From the NCBI GenBank assembly GCA_017562135.1, contig QEYB01000646.1, positions 124,001 through 188,000 on the forward strand: a stretch of DNA of 64,000 nucleotides, given 5' to 3'. This document shows positions 12,514 through 25,123 of this stretch, piece by piece. Under the pieces are notes generated by a model that was not told where the DNA came from, made no database searches, and saw only the letters and a program-made list of their open reading frames with translations. Made by a program: the position numbers and the translations under genes. Each line of letters opens with the position of its first letter. Positions within the stretch are counted from its first letter, which is position 1. Origin of the DNA: Dipylidium caninum. Its lineage: Eukaryota; Platyhelminthes; Cestoda; Cyclophyllidea; Dipylidiidae.

Positions 12514-14091
12514 GGCTGGATGATGTGGTACGGCAAAGGTGGAAACGGCTTTTATAGGCCTTGCATGGCCTTGAAATCTCACGCACTGCCGCACTTGTAG
12601 ACAGGCTTGCGAACACGCAGGAGAGAGAGACGGTGAGAGGGAGAAGAGAAACGGACAGGCAGACGGGCCTGTGGACACGGCGTGCGCGTGTGCGTGCGTG
12701 TGTCCGTCCTTCTGTTGGTGCGGCCGAACGCGCCTACGCGACGAGGTTGCGCGCCTACCAGCGGTGATAAACCATTGACTAATGTGACACCTGCACACCA
12801 GCCCTGAACGCGAGTGGGGTGTGTTCATTTCCCCGGGCCTCACGTGCCTGGACACAATGTGCCCGGCCTCCATCGCCGGGGCCCACTGCCCCCCCGTCTG
12901 TGTCAAGTCACCTCACCCCCATCCGAATAGTCAGGACAACAACTGAGTGGGGTTTTCGGCCCCCTCCCACCCTTTCATTTTTTTAACTCAGTTTACAGAA
13001 CATTCAGGTGTTCCGTGTCGATGTCGTGGCACTGGCTACGGACACCACGTTGTGTCGACTTAGACATTCCTCGGGACGCGAGGCACGACATTCCCATAAA
13101 TCGGGGTTTTATACCCCTCAGCAGGATAAAGTTGTGCGTGGATCTCGTGTGACCAGAGGGGCGACTGGTGCTACAGGAGTCACGGTAAACGCCGGTCCCT
13201 TTTTAGCCTCACAGGTTGGTGGGCACAGGTGGAAGACAGTCCACCAATTAATTAGCTAAATGTTAGAAATTGGGGTTTGAGATATTGTGAATAATGCTGC
13301 CTTAATCTCTCCGTTTAATCACACATCCTTAATTACTCTGGTGTTGCCACGGCCGCCTCGGCTTTTCCTTCGCTCTCATCTCGAGTGAGTAGCCCACCCC
13401 ATTGTCTCCGAGCTTGTTTGCCCAGTCCACCATGTCTCCAAGAAATACTGCCGACATTAGGTCAGTCGAATTGACCGGCCCCTCATGCAGACGATTCCAG
13501 GGCGCAGACGAGGAAGAAGAGGCGCAAAGATATAATCCTCTCCTAACTTCGTGCACGCGGTCTCTGCACAAGCACTACCAAAGGGCGCGAGAGTGGAATG
13601 TCACCGTGGCAGAACTGACCTTAGAGGCCTAGTTTGGGCCTCAGGCGTCTCCTCGATGGCCCATCTCCCTCTCTTCCCTTGCATATCGAGACTGTCGAGA
13701 AGTTGGCGTCTTCTCCTTGGATCTCGGCGAAGAAGGCGTGATTGGTACAAAGGCAGTTCAGGCGATTGCTCCTGGCGCCAATCTCCGCCACCCTCTAGAA
13801 GGGGGATTGTTGAGGCGGCTTTCGGGAGGACTGAAATCACCCACACGGCTTGAGAGAATGGGGCATACGCGGAGAGTCTGTGTACATGACATAATCCAAA
13901 TTCCTCATTTCCTTAACACTCTCCTTTCAGAGGCGAAATGCCAAGGGATCTCGTGGCGTATTTACCCACTCAAACGAAAAAGCACTCCAGGACACACAAG
14001 TCGGTAGTAGACATAAAGAGGCTGGGAGATGGGGCGATATAAAAAAAGCGGAGAGATAAACAAATAAATAACCACACTCGCAGACAGGCAG

Positions 14092-14126
<35 letters not shown>

Positions 14127-15660
14127 AGAGAGGGGTGGCAAAAAGAAGGTGGACGTAGCGGAAGGCGACGAAAGTTGGCACGCGCATGGATGTCCAACTT
14201 TTAGATCATCCAGCTGAGTAGTCTCTCCACGCTCCTCTTTTTTGTGCATCCTGCCATGGTCGGCTGTTTGGTCGTCAACTTTGTTAGTCAGCCGCGGGGA
14301 CTGGCACGCACCCCGAGGTGCAACGGAAGCTCCGACCTCGAGTTGGAGTCATTCGCCCTGAAAAAGCAATTGGGTTTCCAGGACCGCTTCGGAGGATTGT
14401 GCGGGGTGCGATATAAACAGATTGTCGCCATGATGGCCGCAGACATAAGAAAGGCATGCGTATACTCTTCAGGAGGAAGATTGAGGAGGGAGGAAGCGAA
14501 AAGCTCACAATGACGTTAGCAGGGTACGAGTTGAACTGCCCCCAAAAGCGAGAGACGTTCGAAATTTTGTAAAATCCCGACCATGGTAGTCCTGAAGGGG
14601 AGTTTAGGAGCAAACCCCTCCCCCTCCTCATCTTCACATTTGGGACGGTAAAAAGGGAGAGGAGAAGTAGAAGGCTGCCTGTGATTGGCTGGTTCAAGGT
14701 CGCGCGGGGATTCGGAGGCAAAGACTATCCTGACAAATACGGCAACGCCCCTGTGGGTGGAACTCAATTCCAACCACCTGTCTACCAGTCTAACGAGCGT
14801 CTGTGAACAGGAACAGTGGAAAGGGGCCGACAGGAAGGAAGGAGGAAGGGTGAGGGTGTGGGACGGGGAGTCGCACCAGGCGTGTAAGCGGGCGGTGGGA
14901 AAATTTAAACACCGTCACCACGAGCACTGAATAGAATGGAATTACAATTCTATCAAGTCCCCTCTTTCCACGATTGCGGAGGTTTGCAAAGGAGCATTAG
15001 CCACTCGAAGGAACACATCAACGAAACTACTCGAGGCAACCTTGTTCCTCCCCTTCGTGCTAGTCACCCACCGGCGAGCGAACGGGATCCGTGACGACGA
15101 TAAAATGGACATTTTCGGCGGGCTCGAGGAATCCATTAAAACACATCGATACGTCCTACTGTCGAGTCAGCGCGGCATTTATGACAAGATGATGAATAAT
15201 GAGGCGCCAAAAGCTTGGAGAGTCGCCGCTCTTTCGTATGGCAGCGGTGGTTGGCGAGGTCTATCTATTTCCCTGGGCTCCTCACCACCGCCAAGCCGAC
15301 GAAAGGCCACGAGGGAGCGGAATAACGTGGAAGTCACTGGGAGTGGAGGAGTGGAGCGTGTGTCTCCACTTAGTCCAGAAAGTTTCTGAGAAGACGCATT
15401 TAATCCGGCCAAATTAAAGGCGGGAAAAAGGGCCTCGTCTCATGACCTCAGTCTTTTCTCGACTTGCAGAGGGCACAATGTTTGTTTTTGTAAGTGAAGC
15501 GAAAGTTAAAGGAGGTAGCCCGAGAGCGAGGGTACACAATAAAATTTTCAAGTGAGAATGAGAAACGCATGTGATGAGCAGGTGAGTCACGAAACATTGG
15601 GGCAGAAAGGCTCCACAAGCGAGGGAGAATGCTGAGGACTTGACAGGAAGGGGGGGGGAA
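12514..15660. other. Right part of the unique spacer, upstream of the HMG-box gene
   Basis: No conserved protein is visible. This is the 5' side of the HMG-box gene and therefore its likely promoter region. It contains an AG dinucleotide tract (about 14091-14132) and an AT-rich island with TTAATTAG near 13245-13255. Otherwise it is mixed GC-rich sequence. Confidence 0.5.
14091..14132. repeat. AG dinucleotide microsatellite
   Basis: A run of AG units with minor interruptions, in the spacer between the two large repeat arms. It has no partner in the left half of the spacer. Confidence 0.85.
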
Positions 15661-16021
15661 GAAAATAGAGGGGAGGGGAGTGGAGGTAGGCTGGTGGTCA
15701 CAGTTAGGAGCGTGACAATCGAAATGGAGGGAGGGAGGCGTTGACTGACTCGTCCAGAGCCACCAACGCACACTCCGCCACCCTCCGCATGGAAGATGCC
15801 GATGGTGGTGGACCTCTCGAGGTGAGACAGAGGAGCGGAGGAGACGGAAGAGGCAGGGAAGAGAGGTTCGATTGAAGTGACTCCGACACACAGATCCTCC
15901 ACTCCACTCTACTCCACTCCACTCGACTGCACGAGGCGATGGTGTATCTTGACAACTGCCACATGCTCATATCGGCGCACACAGAAGTGATCGCACAGTC
16001 AGAGGTGGCGTCTTGGTGTGT

Positions 16022-16072
16022 GCGAGCGAGCGAGCGAGCGAGCGAGTGAGTGAGTGAGTGAGTGAGTGAGTG
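16022..16072. repeat. GAGC/GAGT tetranucleotide tract
   Basis: About six GAGC units switch abruptly to about seven GAGT units. The left arm has the mirrored CTCA and CTCG tract at about 8095-8152, so the compound repeat existed before the arms diverged. Confidence 0.9.
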
Positions 16073-16452
16073 CGAAAGGGAGACACCGAGAGTGGAAGAG
16101 GCCGTGGGAAGGTGAGTGGAGTGTGTGTGTCTGCGAAATTGTGTGGTTGTCAAATTCAGTTGGCAGGTTGGTAGGTTGGAGGGTCGAGTGGATGGTGGAG
16201 TGGAAAGTGAAAGTGAAAGAGGAAGAAGAAGAAGAAGAAGAAGAAGAAGAAGAAAGAAGAAGAGGTGGGCATGGAGTACGCAGTCGCCTGTATGTATGGA
16301 TGCGGGCGCACGTGCACAGACATCGTTCTCACTTCATCAAGGCAGTGTCGGCAAAGGTATGGTGAGACGGTGAGTGAGTGAGTGATGAGGGGGAAGAAGG
16401 GAGATGGGAAGGCGAGGAGGGGCAGTGAGGAGAGGGGGAGAGGGGGAGAGGG

Positions 16453-16955
16453 AGGCAAGGCAAGGCAAGGCAAGGCAAGGCAAGGCAAGGCAAGGCAAGG
16501 CCAAGCAAGCAAGGGCAAGGCAAGGCAAGGCAAGGCAAGGCAAGGTCAAGGCAAGGCAAGGCAAAGGCAAGGCAAGGCAAGCAAGCAAGGCAAGGGCAAG
16601 GCAAGGCAAGGCAAGTTCAAGGCAAGGCAAGGCAAGGCAAGGCAAGGCAAGGCAAGGCAAGGCAAGGCAAGGCAAGCAATGGCAAGGCAAGGCAAGGCAA
16701 GGCAAGGAAGGCAAGGCAAGGGCAAGGCAAGGCAAGGCAAGGCAAGGCACAACAAGGCACAGGCAAGGCAAGGCAAGGCAAGGGCAAAGCAAGGCAAGGC
16801 AAGGCAAGTCAAGGCAAGGCAAGGCAAGGCAAGGCAAGGCAAGGCAAGGCAAGGCAAGGCAAGGCAAGGCAAGGCAAGGCAAGGCAAGGCAAGGCAAGGC
16901 AAGGCAAGGCAAGGCAAGGCAAGGCAAGCAAGGCAAGGCAAGGCAAGGCAAGGAA
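16453..16955. repeat. GGCAA pentanucleotide expansion, right arm only
   Basis: About 500 bp built almost wholly from the pentamer GGCAA, with occasional units lengthened or shortened by a base (GGGCAA, GCAA, GGCAAA). Because the unit is five bases, all frames stay largely open. The plus strand reads as KARQG-type and the minus strand as LPCLA-type repeats, which are not real proteins. At the matching place in the left arm (about 7535-7570) only a handful of units exist. Confidence 0.95.
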
Positions 16956-18433
16956 GAGGAGAGGGCAAGAAGGCAGGCAGGCAATAGAGTAGAGTTAGAG
17001 AAGTAGAGAAGAGAAGAGACGAGGAGAGCGGACGTCGAGGTGAATTGGTGGGTAGCGAGATCGAGAGACGGAAACGTCGGCAGTGAGGGCAGTGAGGGTT
17101 GGCGGATGGGTGGGTGGAGATGAGAGCAGCACCGGTTGGGCTGAGGCATTTCGAGTCTCGTGAAGGGAAGGTCGAGGAGCGCACCACGGATGTTTGAGCT
17201 GTCGGTGCACAGAGGTCATCTGTTTGGACGTGGACGTGATTCGACGAGGGCACGTGAATCACCAAGTGGGTGATGGTGAAGTTGGGGGACGAGAGGAAAA
17301 GCGTGTGGTGTATTGTTGAGGAGGAGGAGGAGGAGGAGGAGGAGGAGGAGGTCAAGTGAATGTGGAGAGTGTGGTGGACGTGGTGGGTGGAGGAGGCGTG
17401 GGAGGTCAACGGAGCCGACTCTCAGAAGTGTGGAAAAGCCTCGTGAGCCCAGGCAGCCACAGAGACCGAGTGGGACACGTGCAGAGTGGTGGGGATTGGC
17501 CACTCCCTCCTCCCGTCTGGTCTGAGACGGGAGGCGGAGACGGAGACGGAGACGGAAACGGAGATGGGAGTAGAGGAGAACGGTGACTGGAGGTTTGCGT
17601 GAAAGCGGACTAAAGACGAGTGGAGGAGGGGACGCGTGGCAGTCGGTGGAAGCGTGCGTGATTGAAGAGGCTGGTTAGAGCGAGGATTGGGTGAATAAGA
17701 GGAGGCGAGGAGGAAAGAGACGCGGTGCGGGGCCGGGCGAGGGAGGGGCAGGGCAGGGGCAGGGGCATGGGCAGGGGCAACGAGATGGAGTCTGGTTGGA
17801 AGCTGGGAGTTTGAGGGTGGAAGTGGGTGAGTCGAACTTCAGATGTTAACAATCGCCAGTGAAATGCGGCGTTTATTCCCCCTTGCTTCAGTGGCAGTGA
17901 GGAGACGCGGAGACGAGGGGAGGAGACGCGGAGACGAGGGGAGGAGACGAGGATGTGGAATGACGGTGAATAATTCTTCAACGTGTCAATCACAAACGCG
18001 TCCTCTTTCAGTCGGGAGACTGGTGCTGTGTGATGCAGCGTAGGTTGGAGTAGTCAATAGTTGGGAGAGGAGGCTTCCCAGTGATATGAGTGGGAACGAA
18101 GGAGGGCGGAGTGATGAGTGAAGAGAGACTGGGGAAGAGAGGAGAGGCGAGGAGGAGGGGTTGACGATGGCGGAGTGAGGAGGTAGTGGGTGAAGGAAAG
18201 GAGAGATGATTTGTGATGGAGGAGTGGAGAAGAAGAGGTGGATGAGGAGGCGATGGCGATGGCGATAAGGGCGGCAGTTGTGGAACTCCACCATCCCACC
18301 AACCCGGGGGCGGACGGGTGGTGGACGTTGCGCACCCGTTGAAGTGGGCACTTCGGAGACATGGAGACGAGAGATCGAGTGATTTTGGTTTACTTCGTCT
18401 TCTGTATCAACTCAGAGGGAGGACGAGGACCGA

Positions 18434-18464
<31 letters not shown>

Positions 18465-18998
18465 TCGACGAGGCGGACAGAGAGCGCCACCTTCGTCCCT
18501 GCTTCCGCAATTGCGCCCGAGTGTATGAGCCTCGTGGCGCGTCTCTCGTATCATTCGAAGTATCATAAGAGACCGGACGAGATGAGGCTTCACTCTGCGT
18601 CCGACGACCCCTGCGTTCCACACGGCTTCATTTGAGGCACCGTGGCAGAGGTACGAGTTCCTTTGCCCCTGTCGCCTGCGTGAGGAGGTGAGGGCGAATG
18701 CGGGCAGCGAGGGATGGTGCGGGGTGGCGATGCGGTTAGAGGCATCAGTCAATTTGGCCTCCGGACATTTGAAGACGCTTGCGTAGATACCGTGGCATGC
18801 GAGGAGGGGAGAGGAGGCGCCGCGGCAGCAGTTGTGCGCGGTTGGGATTGGTGAGCGTTCATTTCTGTGAAGGGCGTTGACAGAGGGCGGCAGTGTGTCT
18901 GGTCGCCGAGTGGAGTGGAGTGAAGTGGAGTGGAGTAGAGTGGAGTGGAGTGGAGGGGAGGACGCATAACTGCTCTGAGTGAGTGGAATCAGGATCTC

Positions 18999-19262
18999 TC
19001 CTCCTCCTCCTCCTCCATCCTCCTCCTCCTCCTCCTCCTCCCCTCCTCCTCCTCCTCCTCCTCCTCCTCCTCCTCCTCCTCCTCCTCCTCCTCCTCCTCC
19101 TCTCCTCCTCCTCCTCCTCCTCCTCCTCCTCTCCTCCTCCTCTCCTCCTCCTCCTCCGTCCATCCTCCTCCTCCTCCTCCTCCTCCTCCTCCTCCTCCTC
19201 TCTCCCCTCCTTCCTGAGATCCTCCTCTCCTCCTCCTCCTCCTCCTCCTCCTCCTCCTCTCC
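18999..19262. repeat. CTC/TCC trinucleotide microsatellite, right arm
   Basis: About 260 bp of TCC repeats with a few interruptions, the counterpart of the 130 bp GGA tract at 5107-5236. Reading frames through it give poly-S, poly-P or poly-L on one strand and poly-E, poly-R or poly-G on the other. Confidence 0.9.
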
Positions 19263-20370
19263 GCCGATTGGGAAGAAATGGTGGTTCCGCGTGCTTAGAG
19301 AATCGGAGGTGGTTCTGCTGCCGCTGGTCAGTGTGTTGGTGGTAGTGTGTCTGAGCCACTCCTGCGCCTTCGTGCACATCTCAAATTTCTCCGGCTTCCC
19401 CACTTCTGCCACTCCTCCAGCCAATGCCGCGGACGTTGGTGACGATGGCGATGCTGGTGTGGGAAATCAGCGGTGGACTCCTGGCAGATGCTTTCCAACT
19501 GTGGAGTGGAGGAGAGAAGGAGATGCGGAGAAGGCATTCAGTGGTGGTCGTGGCCACCAACCATCACCAAGTCGTCCCTCTCACTCCTCTTCCTCCTCCA
19601 CGCCGCGGCACGCGACCCGCTGCTACATCGAATCATGTCACGTCGCGTCATGTCGAATCACCATTTCGCCACTGGGCCTAACCGCAGCCCGTCATGGCGA
19701 TAGTCGTCCACCCGCCGTCACGAAAATGCAAGGCACACACGATTTGGTTTGGTGGAGGAGACGGAAGCCACTCTGAAATGTGCGCTCCACTGCATGGCGA
19801 CCCAGTGAGTAGCGACTGTGCGAGCTGCGTACACCCCGCGAATTTAATGCTACCCCCCGACTCCCTCGACAGTGGGAAGTCGGAAGGCAAGAAGGCAAGA
19901 AGGCAAGAAGGCAAGAAGGCAAGAAGGAAGGAAGGAAGGAAGGAAGGAAGGGGTCGAATGAAAGAGATAGGAATGAAAGAGATAGGAAGGGAGGGAGGGA
20001 GGGAGGGAGGGAGGGAGGGAGGGGAGGGAGGAGGGACCAAGTTGGGGGAAAGGCGAGTTGAAGGGTGAAATGCATGCGAGGCGTCGTGGGAGATTCGGGT
20101 GCGGGATGAGGAATTGTCGCCTGCCTCGTAGCGCAAGAGTGGCGATGGCGACACGGACGACGGGACGGGTGTGGTGAGGTGTGTGAGCGTGGCAGGCGTT
20201 GAGCCAGCGTGTGAGATGGGGCATGTGAGAGGAGGATCGAATGTGTTGCCTGTGGTCGTGGTGAGGCTGTGACTGGCCTTGACGGACAGGCGGCAGGTGG
20301 GGCCTTGAGGCGGCGGCGGGGGAGGGACGGGACGGGTAGAAGTCTGCCGGATGAAGTCTGCGTGGTTTGA

Positions 20371-23300
20371 AGCTCTCACTGGTGAGTGGTTCTGCGAGAG
20401 GCAGTGGGTAGTGGCCGTGGAGGTGGGAGCACTCAGATCCTACGCCGCCTCGGCCCCTCAACACACGTCTTAGGCAGAGCGACCTTGGCGGCCCCCACTC
20501 TGTTGGTGCAGCAACCTCATTTCCCCGCCAAACGCAAACCCGACCTAATGTACAACCAATTCCGTTGGAGTCACACAACTGGAGCGGCGGTCTTGCCAAC
20601 TACTCCAGCCGTCATTCCGTCGAGCGGTAGGCTTTGTCGCCCAATCGTTACATGTCGATACATCTCGGGCATAAATTACCCTCCGACCCCGTCTTTTTCA
20701 TCCGCGACTTTGAACTTCCCGCTGCCTACCATCTCCCTGGGTTAATCGCGCCCTCTAATTCAGTGTAGTGGGATTTTTCTGTGTCGTCCATCATTTAATC
20801 TCTGATCAAAGGCGCCCGACACATCTATATCGTTGGAACAATCGGCGAGGCAACATTTCTGGCGTTTTTCTTCGTCGTATTTATGGCATGATGTGACACT
20901 TTCACGTCCACCGCCGCCTACATGTAACCACCACACTATGCACTCTTCTGGTGCTTCCCCATTCCTCCCTCATCCTCAATTTACGTCATGGCGAGACTGG
21001 CGGTCTGCAGGAGAGGTGGGACTCAACAAAATGGGGACCATGACGTGCCTCCGCACGGAGTTCAGACTTCATACCGACAAGGAGGAGCCGAGGAGGAGAC
21101 TGAGGAGGCGGAGAAGGAGAATGAAGAGGCGAAAAATGAGTGGTTTAGCAGCCAAAACTGAATCGTCACCCTCTTAGACCGCTCCTGTGAATGTGCCATC
21201 CCGACTATTCCACCCACATTTCGGTGTCTGCTTCGAGGAAAGAAAAATAATTACAATTCACTCATGTAGCCACTTTTTTCCCCTTCCGACTACGTGGCGT
21301 CGTCATGCCCCTTTCTATGGCCTGTGTGTGTGTGTGTGTCTTTCTGAGGGAAGTGTGATTAATGACAAGTCTGCTCCAAAGTTTCCAAAAGGCGCGAATA
21401 AAGCTTTTTGTCTCCTCTCGCTGGTGTGGACAAGAGGCCACACCTTCGACCGACGGTCGTACTCTTCTCCACACGACTAATTGATGATCACTTCTTTTCC
21501 CCATCAGTGTTTTGAGTGTAGAAAAAAAGGTGGAAAAAGGCGCGCTCTCCTCCGTTAAGTCACAAAATCCTCGGCAACCAGGGTGGGGTCCGACTTTCCC
21601 TCCGACTGCGTGAGGAGCACGTCGTTGCCGCTGATGTGGTGGGACATGGCGACGCAAGTGCTGAAGACATGGCAAATCCGCGGCGATCGGAAGCCAATGA
21701 GCCAATTAAATCAGGGCTGGACTGGACTAGACTGGATCACTCGCAGTCTGGGTCGACATAATTAACGAAATGCCATTTGCTAACAACTAAAATAAGCTGC
21801 TCCTTCGCGGCTTTCAGCTCCACCCGTGTCGGTATGTTTGTGTCTGTATGTGGCTCGGTTTGAGGAGACATTTGCAATGCTCTCGGGCAAATACGATTCA
21901 CTCAAGGGAGAAGTTGGGAGAGGCGATATAAATTCCCCTGGCGGGCGGGACTTTAACACGGTAGCAAGAGATGGCGGAGGAAGGGAAGGCGGCCGATTCT
22001 CGACCCTCGAGACAGCGGTGGAGACGTGACGCAAATAACATAGCAACGGAGGCGCGGTCGTAATATTAAGAGTCCGCGCAGCACACCAAAGCGGTTGCGA
22101 GGGGCGGAGGGTGTGAACAAATGGAATGCGACTTGTCTGATTACGTAAATCGGGACTAGCGGGAACTGCAAATAACTGCAGTCGTGAAGATTGAAAGTCA
22201 AGAAAGGCGTACAGGAGGGCGTAGGGCAAGTAGAAAAAAGGTTTTAACATTTAGGGGTCCATATTGTGTGGTAATTTGCCCGCGGAGGTGTCTAGTGCAA
22301 GAAATGGGAAAATGAAAAATGACCGTGGGGCGAACTACAAATAACCCGGGCGTGATAAAGCTGCGATGAACCAATTAAGATCGCCACAACGTTAATTTGA
22401 GGGAAACGAAAACAAATCCCCATATTTTTAACAAATTTTATCTAAAACTTAATGTAACTCCTACGGTTACATAATGGATAAATGGACAGGAGGAGTGCTC
22501 AATTTATTTTAGCAATATTATTTCAGTTCACACCGAAAAGGCTTATTGTAGCCACGACGAGTCGAGGTTAAAGTAGAAAGCCCAAAGTTGATAGGTCTGA
22601 TCCTTCTTCCAGCTTCTAATTAAAGTTTGACGTATGTAGAAATCTGCCTCCTCCGCCTCTATTGGAGCCTTTCATCTTCGACGCGTTGCCTTCAGTACTC
22701 CGCCAGACGACTCTCAAAATTACTGTCCCCATTTTTTCTTTTTTTTCGTCGTCTTCCTCCTCCTCCGCCGCAGCGATTCCACACCAATCTCTAAGAAGCA
22801 TCGATCACATACGGCGCTTCTACTTCCCCCTCTTCTTCTGTCGATGAACTATTGTCAACTTTTCTGACACTGAGGCTGCTTTGAGCGAGGTCGACGGGTC
22901 AGAGAACAGTGGAACAGTCAAACACGTCCACTCTATCCAACTGCGACCCAGACAAGACGCTTCAGAGCCCATGACTGTGTCATGTAGCAGCATTCCTCCG
23001 TCGGTCTGACGCCTGCTTCCTGCCTGCCTCTTCTCCTCGCCTCCGTGGAGTAGCGACACGACGAGAGATGTCGAGGTGACTCCCGATCGTCTAGTGTGTG
23101 GGCGCTGATTAGCGTTGTCGGGCACTCAATACCTCCGTGTCCGTTTCTCTCTCTGCCTCGCCTGCCCTCGACTTCTCCTTCGCTCTCTCGTGGGTGGAGG
23201 TGATGGTGGGCGAGGGGGTTGTGGAGCCACCATTATTCTTCTCCTCAACCCTCACAACGGGGACGGTTTTGACCGCAATGAATATGCCCACACGAGGACA

Positions 23301-24360
23301 CTGAGGAATAGTCCATTCTCCTTCCTCACCAGAACACTCACTGGAAGCGCGTATTACTCGCCGCGCCAGCAGTCACGTCTTACATGTGGAATACTTCGGT
23401 TCTTCGTGAGACCGGCTATATCAAACCGCGATATTAACGGAGGCAACTTTGTGCCATGATTAATGAAACTCCTTTTTTTTCGCTCTACCGGAGAATCTGT
23501 AGGGAGGGAAAGTGCGGCCGCGAGAGGGAGAGAGTTACTCACTTGGGGAGGCGAAATACGACCGGAAATCCTTCGGCTGAACCACCTAGGTCCTCTTGTC
23601 TCTCACTCATTCATTATTCAGCGCCACTGCATCCTCGCACACGCTCGCTCCAACAACCGCAGCCTGTGAGTGAAGGGGAAAAGTTGAAATACAGTGAATT
23701 ATTCACTCGGTCATGCCTCGCCTCGCCTCGCCTCACTTGGCCTGGCCCGGTTTCGAGGCTGTGACTAAAGGCGACTTCAACTTTTCAATGCCATTCATAA
23801 ATAAGCAATCGTTGAGTATATCGTTAACACCGTCTCTCCGTGGCCAGTGACTGGTGGATGGAATAAATTTTACTTAATTTGCTGACAGCAGAGAGGATGG
23901 ACGGTTCTTGAGACTCCAGTGCACTCGGATCCGAGGGCATAGATGATTGACAGGAGCTCCGCCGTCAACTTTTCCATAAAGTAATTGGCCACTGACGGAG
24001 GAGGTGGGACAACAAATGGCGGGGAAAGTCGAGGTGATGGAAATCGAGTACAGACCGCCGTCCATGGGCTACGGTGTCCACACGGCAGTGTCGAGTCGAC
24101 TAATCATCATTCTGAGGGTGGAGGGGGGAAGGAGACTGTATTTCCTTTCACGCTGCAAATTCTCTTTTCCGACACCGAGAAAAGTCCCTCGGAGGCAACA
24201 TAAGCTTGGTAATAAATGGCGGGAAGGATGTTTTTCTACCAATAGAGGAAAGGGGAGATGACGCCCGTTGTCGCAAGAGTTTCCGGCAGACAGGTTTTGC
24301 ACACCACAGGGCGGAATAGTTGGCTTGGAGATCGCCTCAACTCGTCGCAGTTGTTCATAT
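20371..24360. other. Gene-free GC-rich stretch between the two inverted repeats
   Basis: About 4 kb in which I recognise no conserved protein or RNA. It is AT-richer around 22,250-22,620 and has a GT tract near 21323-21340. Short open frames on both strands encode nothing familiar. Confidence 0.5.
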
Positions 24361-25123
24361 CCTCCAACAGGACCAGCAGGTAATTCGCCTCGTCCCACAT
24401 GTCAGTGGTCTTTCAACTGCCCCCATGGCCACGGACAAACTGCACTCCCCTCGCCTGCACTGCCATGCACCAAGTCGTCTCAGCGCACACCACACCACCA
24501 CGCATACTCGTCGTGAGGATTGGACCAGGCCTCAGGGAAGACTGCACATCTTCGCAGTGCTGAACGCCGAGGTGGCCACCACGACTGCGTGGGGAGGAGA
24601 AGAAGGAGAAGGCGAAGGGGGAAGGGGAAGGGGAAGGGGGAAGGAAGGCCACGGAGACGGTAGGTAACGAGGAGGCGGAGGGGGCGGAGGAGGCGGAGGA
24701 GACTTGGGGACGGGGGAAGGCGTAATACTTTTATGGTTGGACGCACACACAACAACTGCTCCCCAATCACCACACCAACGTGTCGATTCTCTCCCCTCCT
24801 CCTCCCCGTCCACTTGTCACCGGCGTCGAGGCCGGCGTCAAGGCCGCGTCGTGGTCGGGGTGGGGGTGGGGGTGGTGGTCGAGGCTGCCATTGATTCCGC
24901 CTTCAGCGCTACGTCTGCCTCTCATCGCACTCTCCGCGGATCGACCTCCTGTCCTCGTGTCGCTGTCTTTGCCGTCTTCGGTCCTGTCGCTCGGAGGCTC
25001 CAAACTGGTCTTCGGGAGCGTTAGAAGTCCACACCACGTGACCGTCCTCCACTGACTGGCTGACTGCTCCGAGGAAGTGGGCGCCAACTCCCTCCTCAAG
25101 GTGGTGCTGCGTCGGGAGATGGT
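24361..25123 (+). repeat. Left arm of the second inverted repeat
   Basis: The sequence beginning CCTCCAACAGGACCAGCAGG at 24361 reappears in reverse complement ending at 28492, and the arm closes at GGGAGATGGT near 25123, matching ACCATCTCCC at 27730. Both arms measure about 763 bp, although small indels inside offset one another. The arm contains a GGCGGAGG-type purine-rich tract (about 24665-24715). No target duplication is visible at its ends. Confidence 0.88.

Larger units (their letters stand above)
15661..20370 (-). repeat. Right arm of the large imperfect inverted repeat
   Basis: Reverse-complement partner of 3891-8545. It is purine-rich on the plus strand. Single-base and short indels against the left arm are common, and two tracts are much longer here: the GGCAA pentamer (16453-16955) and the CTC trinucleotide (18999-19262). 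Frames on either strand break at different places from those in the left arm, which argues against a shared protein-coding gene. The outer junction (TGA at 20368-20370, followed by AGCTCTC) shows no duplicated target site. Confidence 0.9.

Noticed and set aside
16382..17149. Open frames of 200-290 codons on both strands, reading KARQG or LPCLA repeats
   Set aside because: They are by-products of the GGCAA pentamer, which cannot easily create stops in most frames. They are not genes.
3891..20370. Reading the large inverted repeat as a DNA transposon with long terminal inverted repeats
   Set aside because: There is no transposase in the spacer, no target-site duplication at the edges, and the arm ends lack a simple terminal motif. 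A foldback element remains possible.
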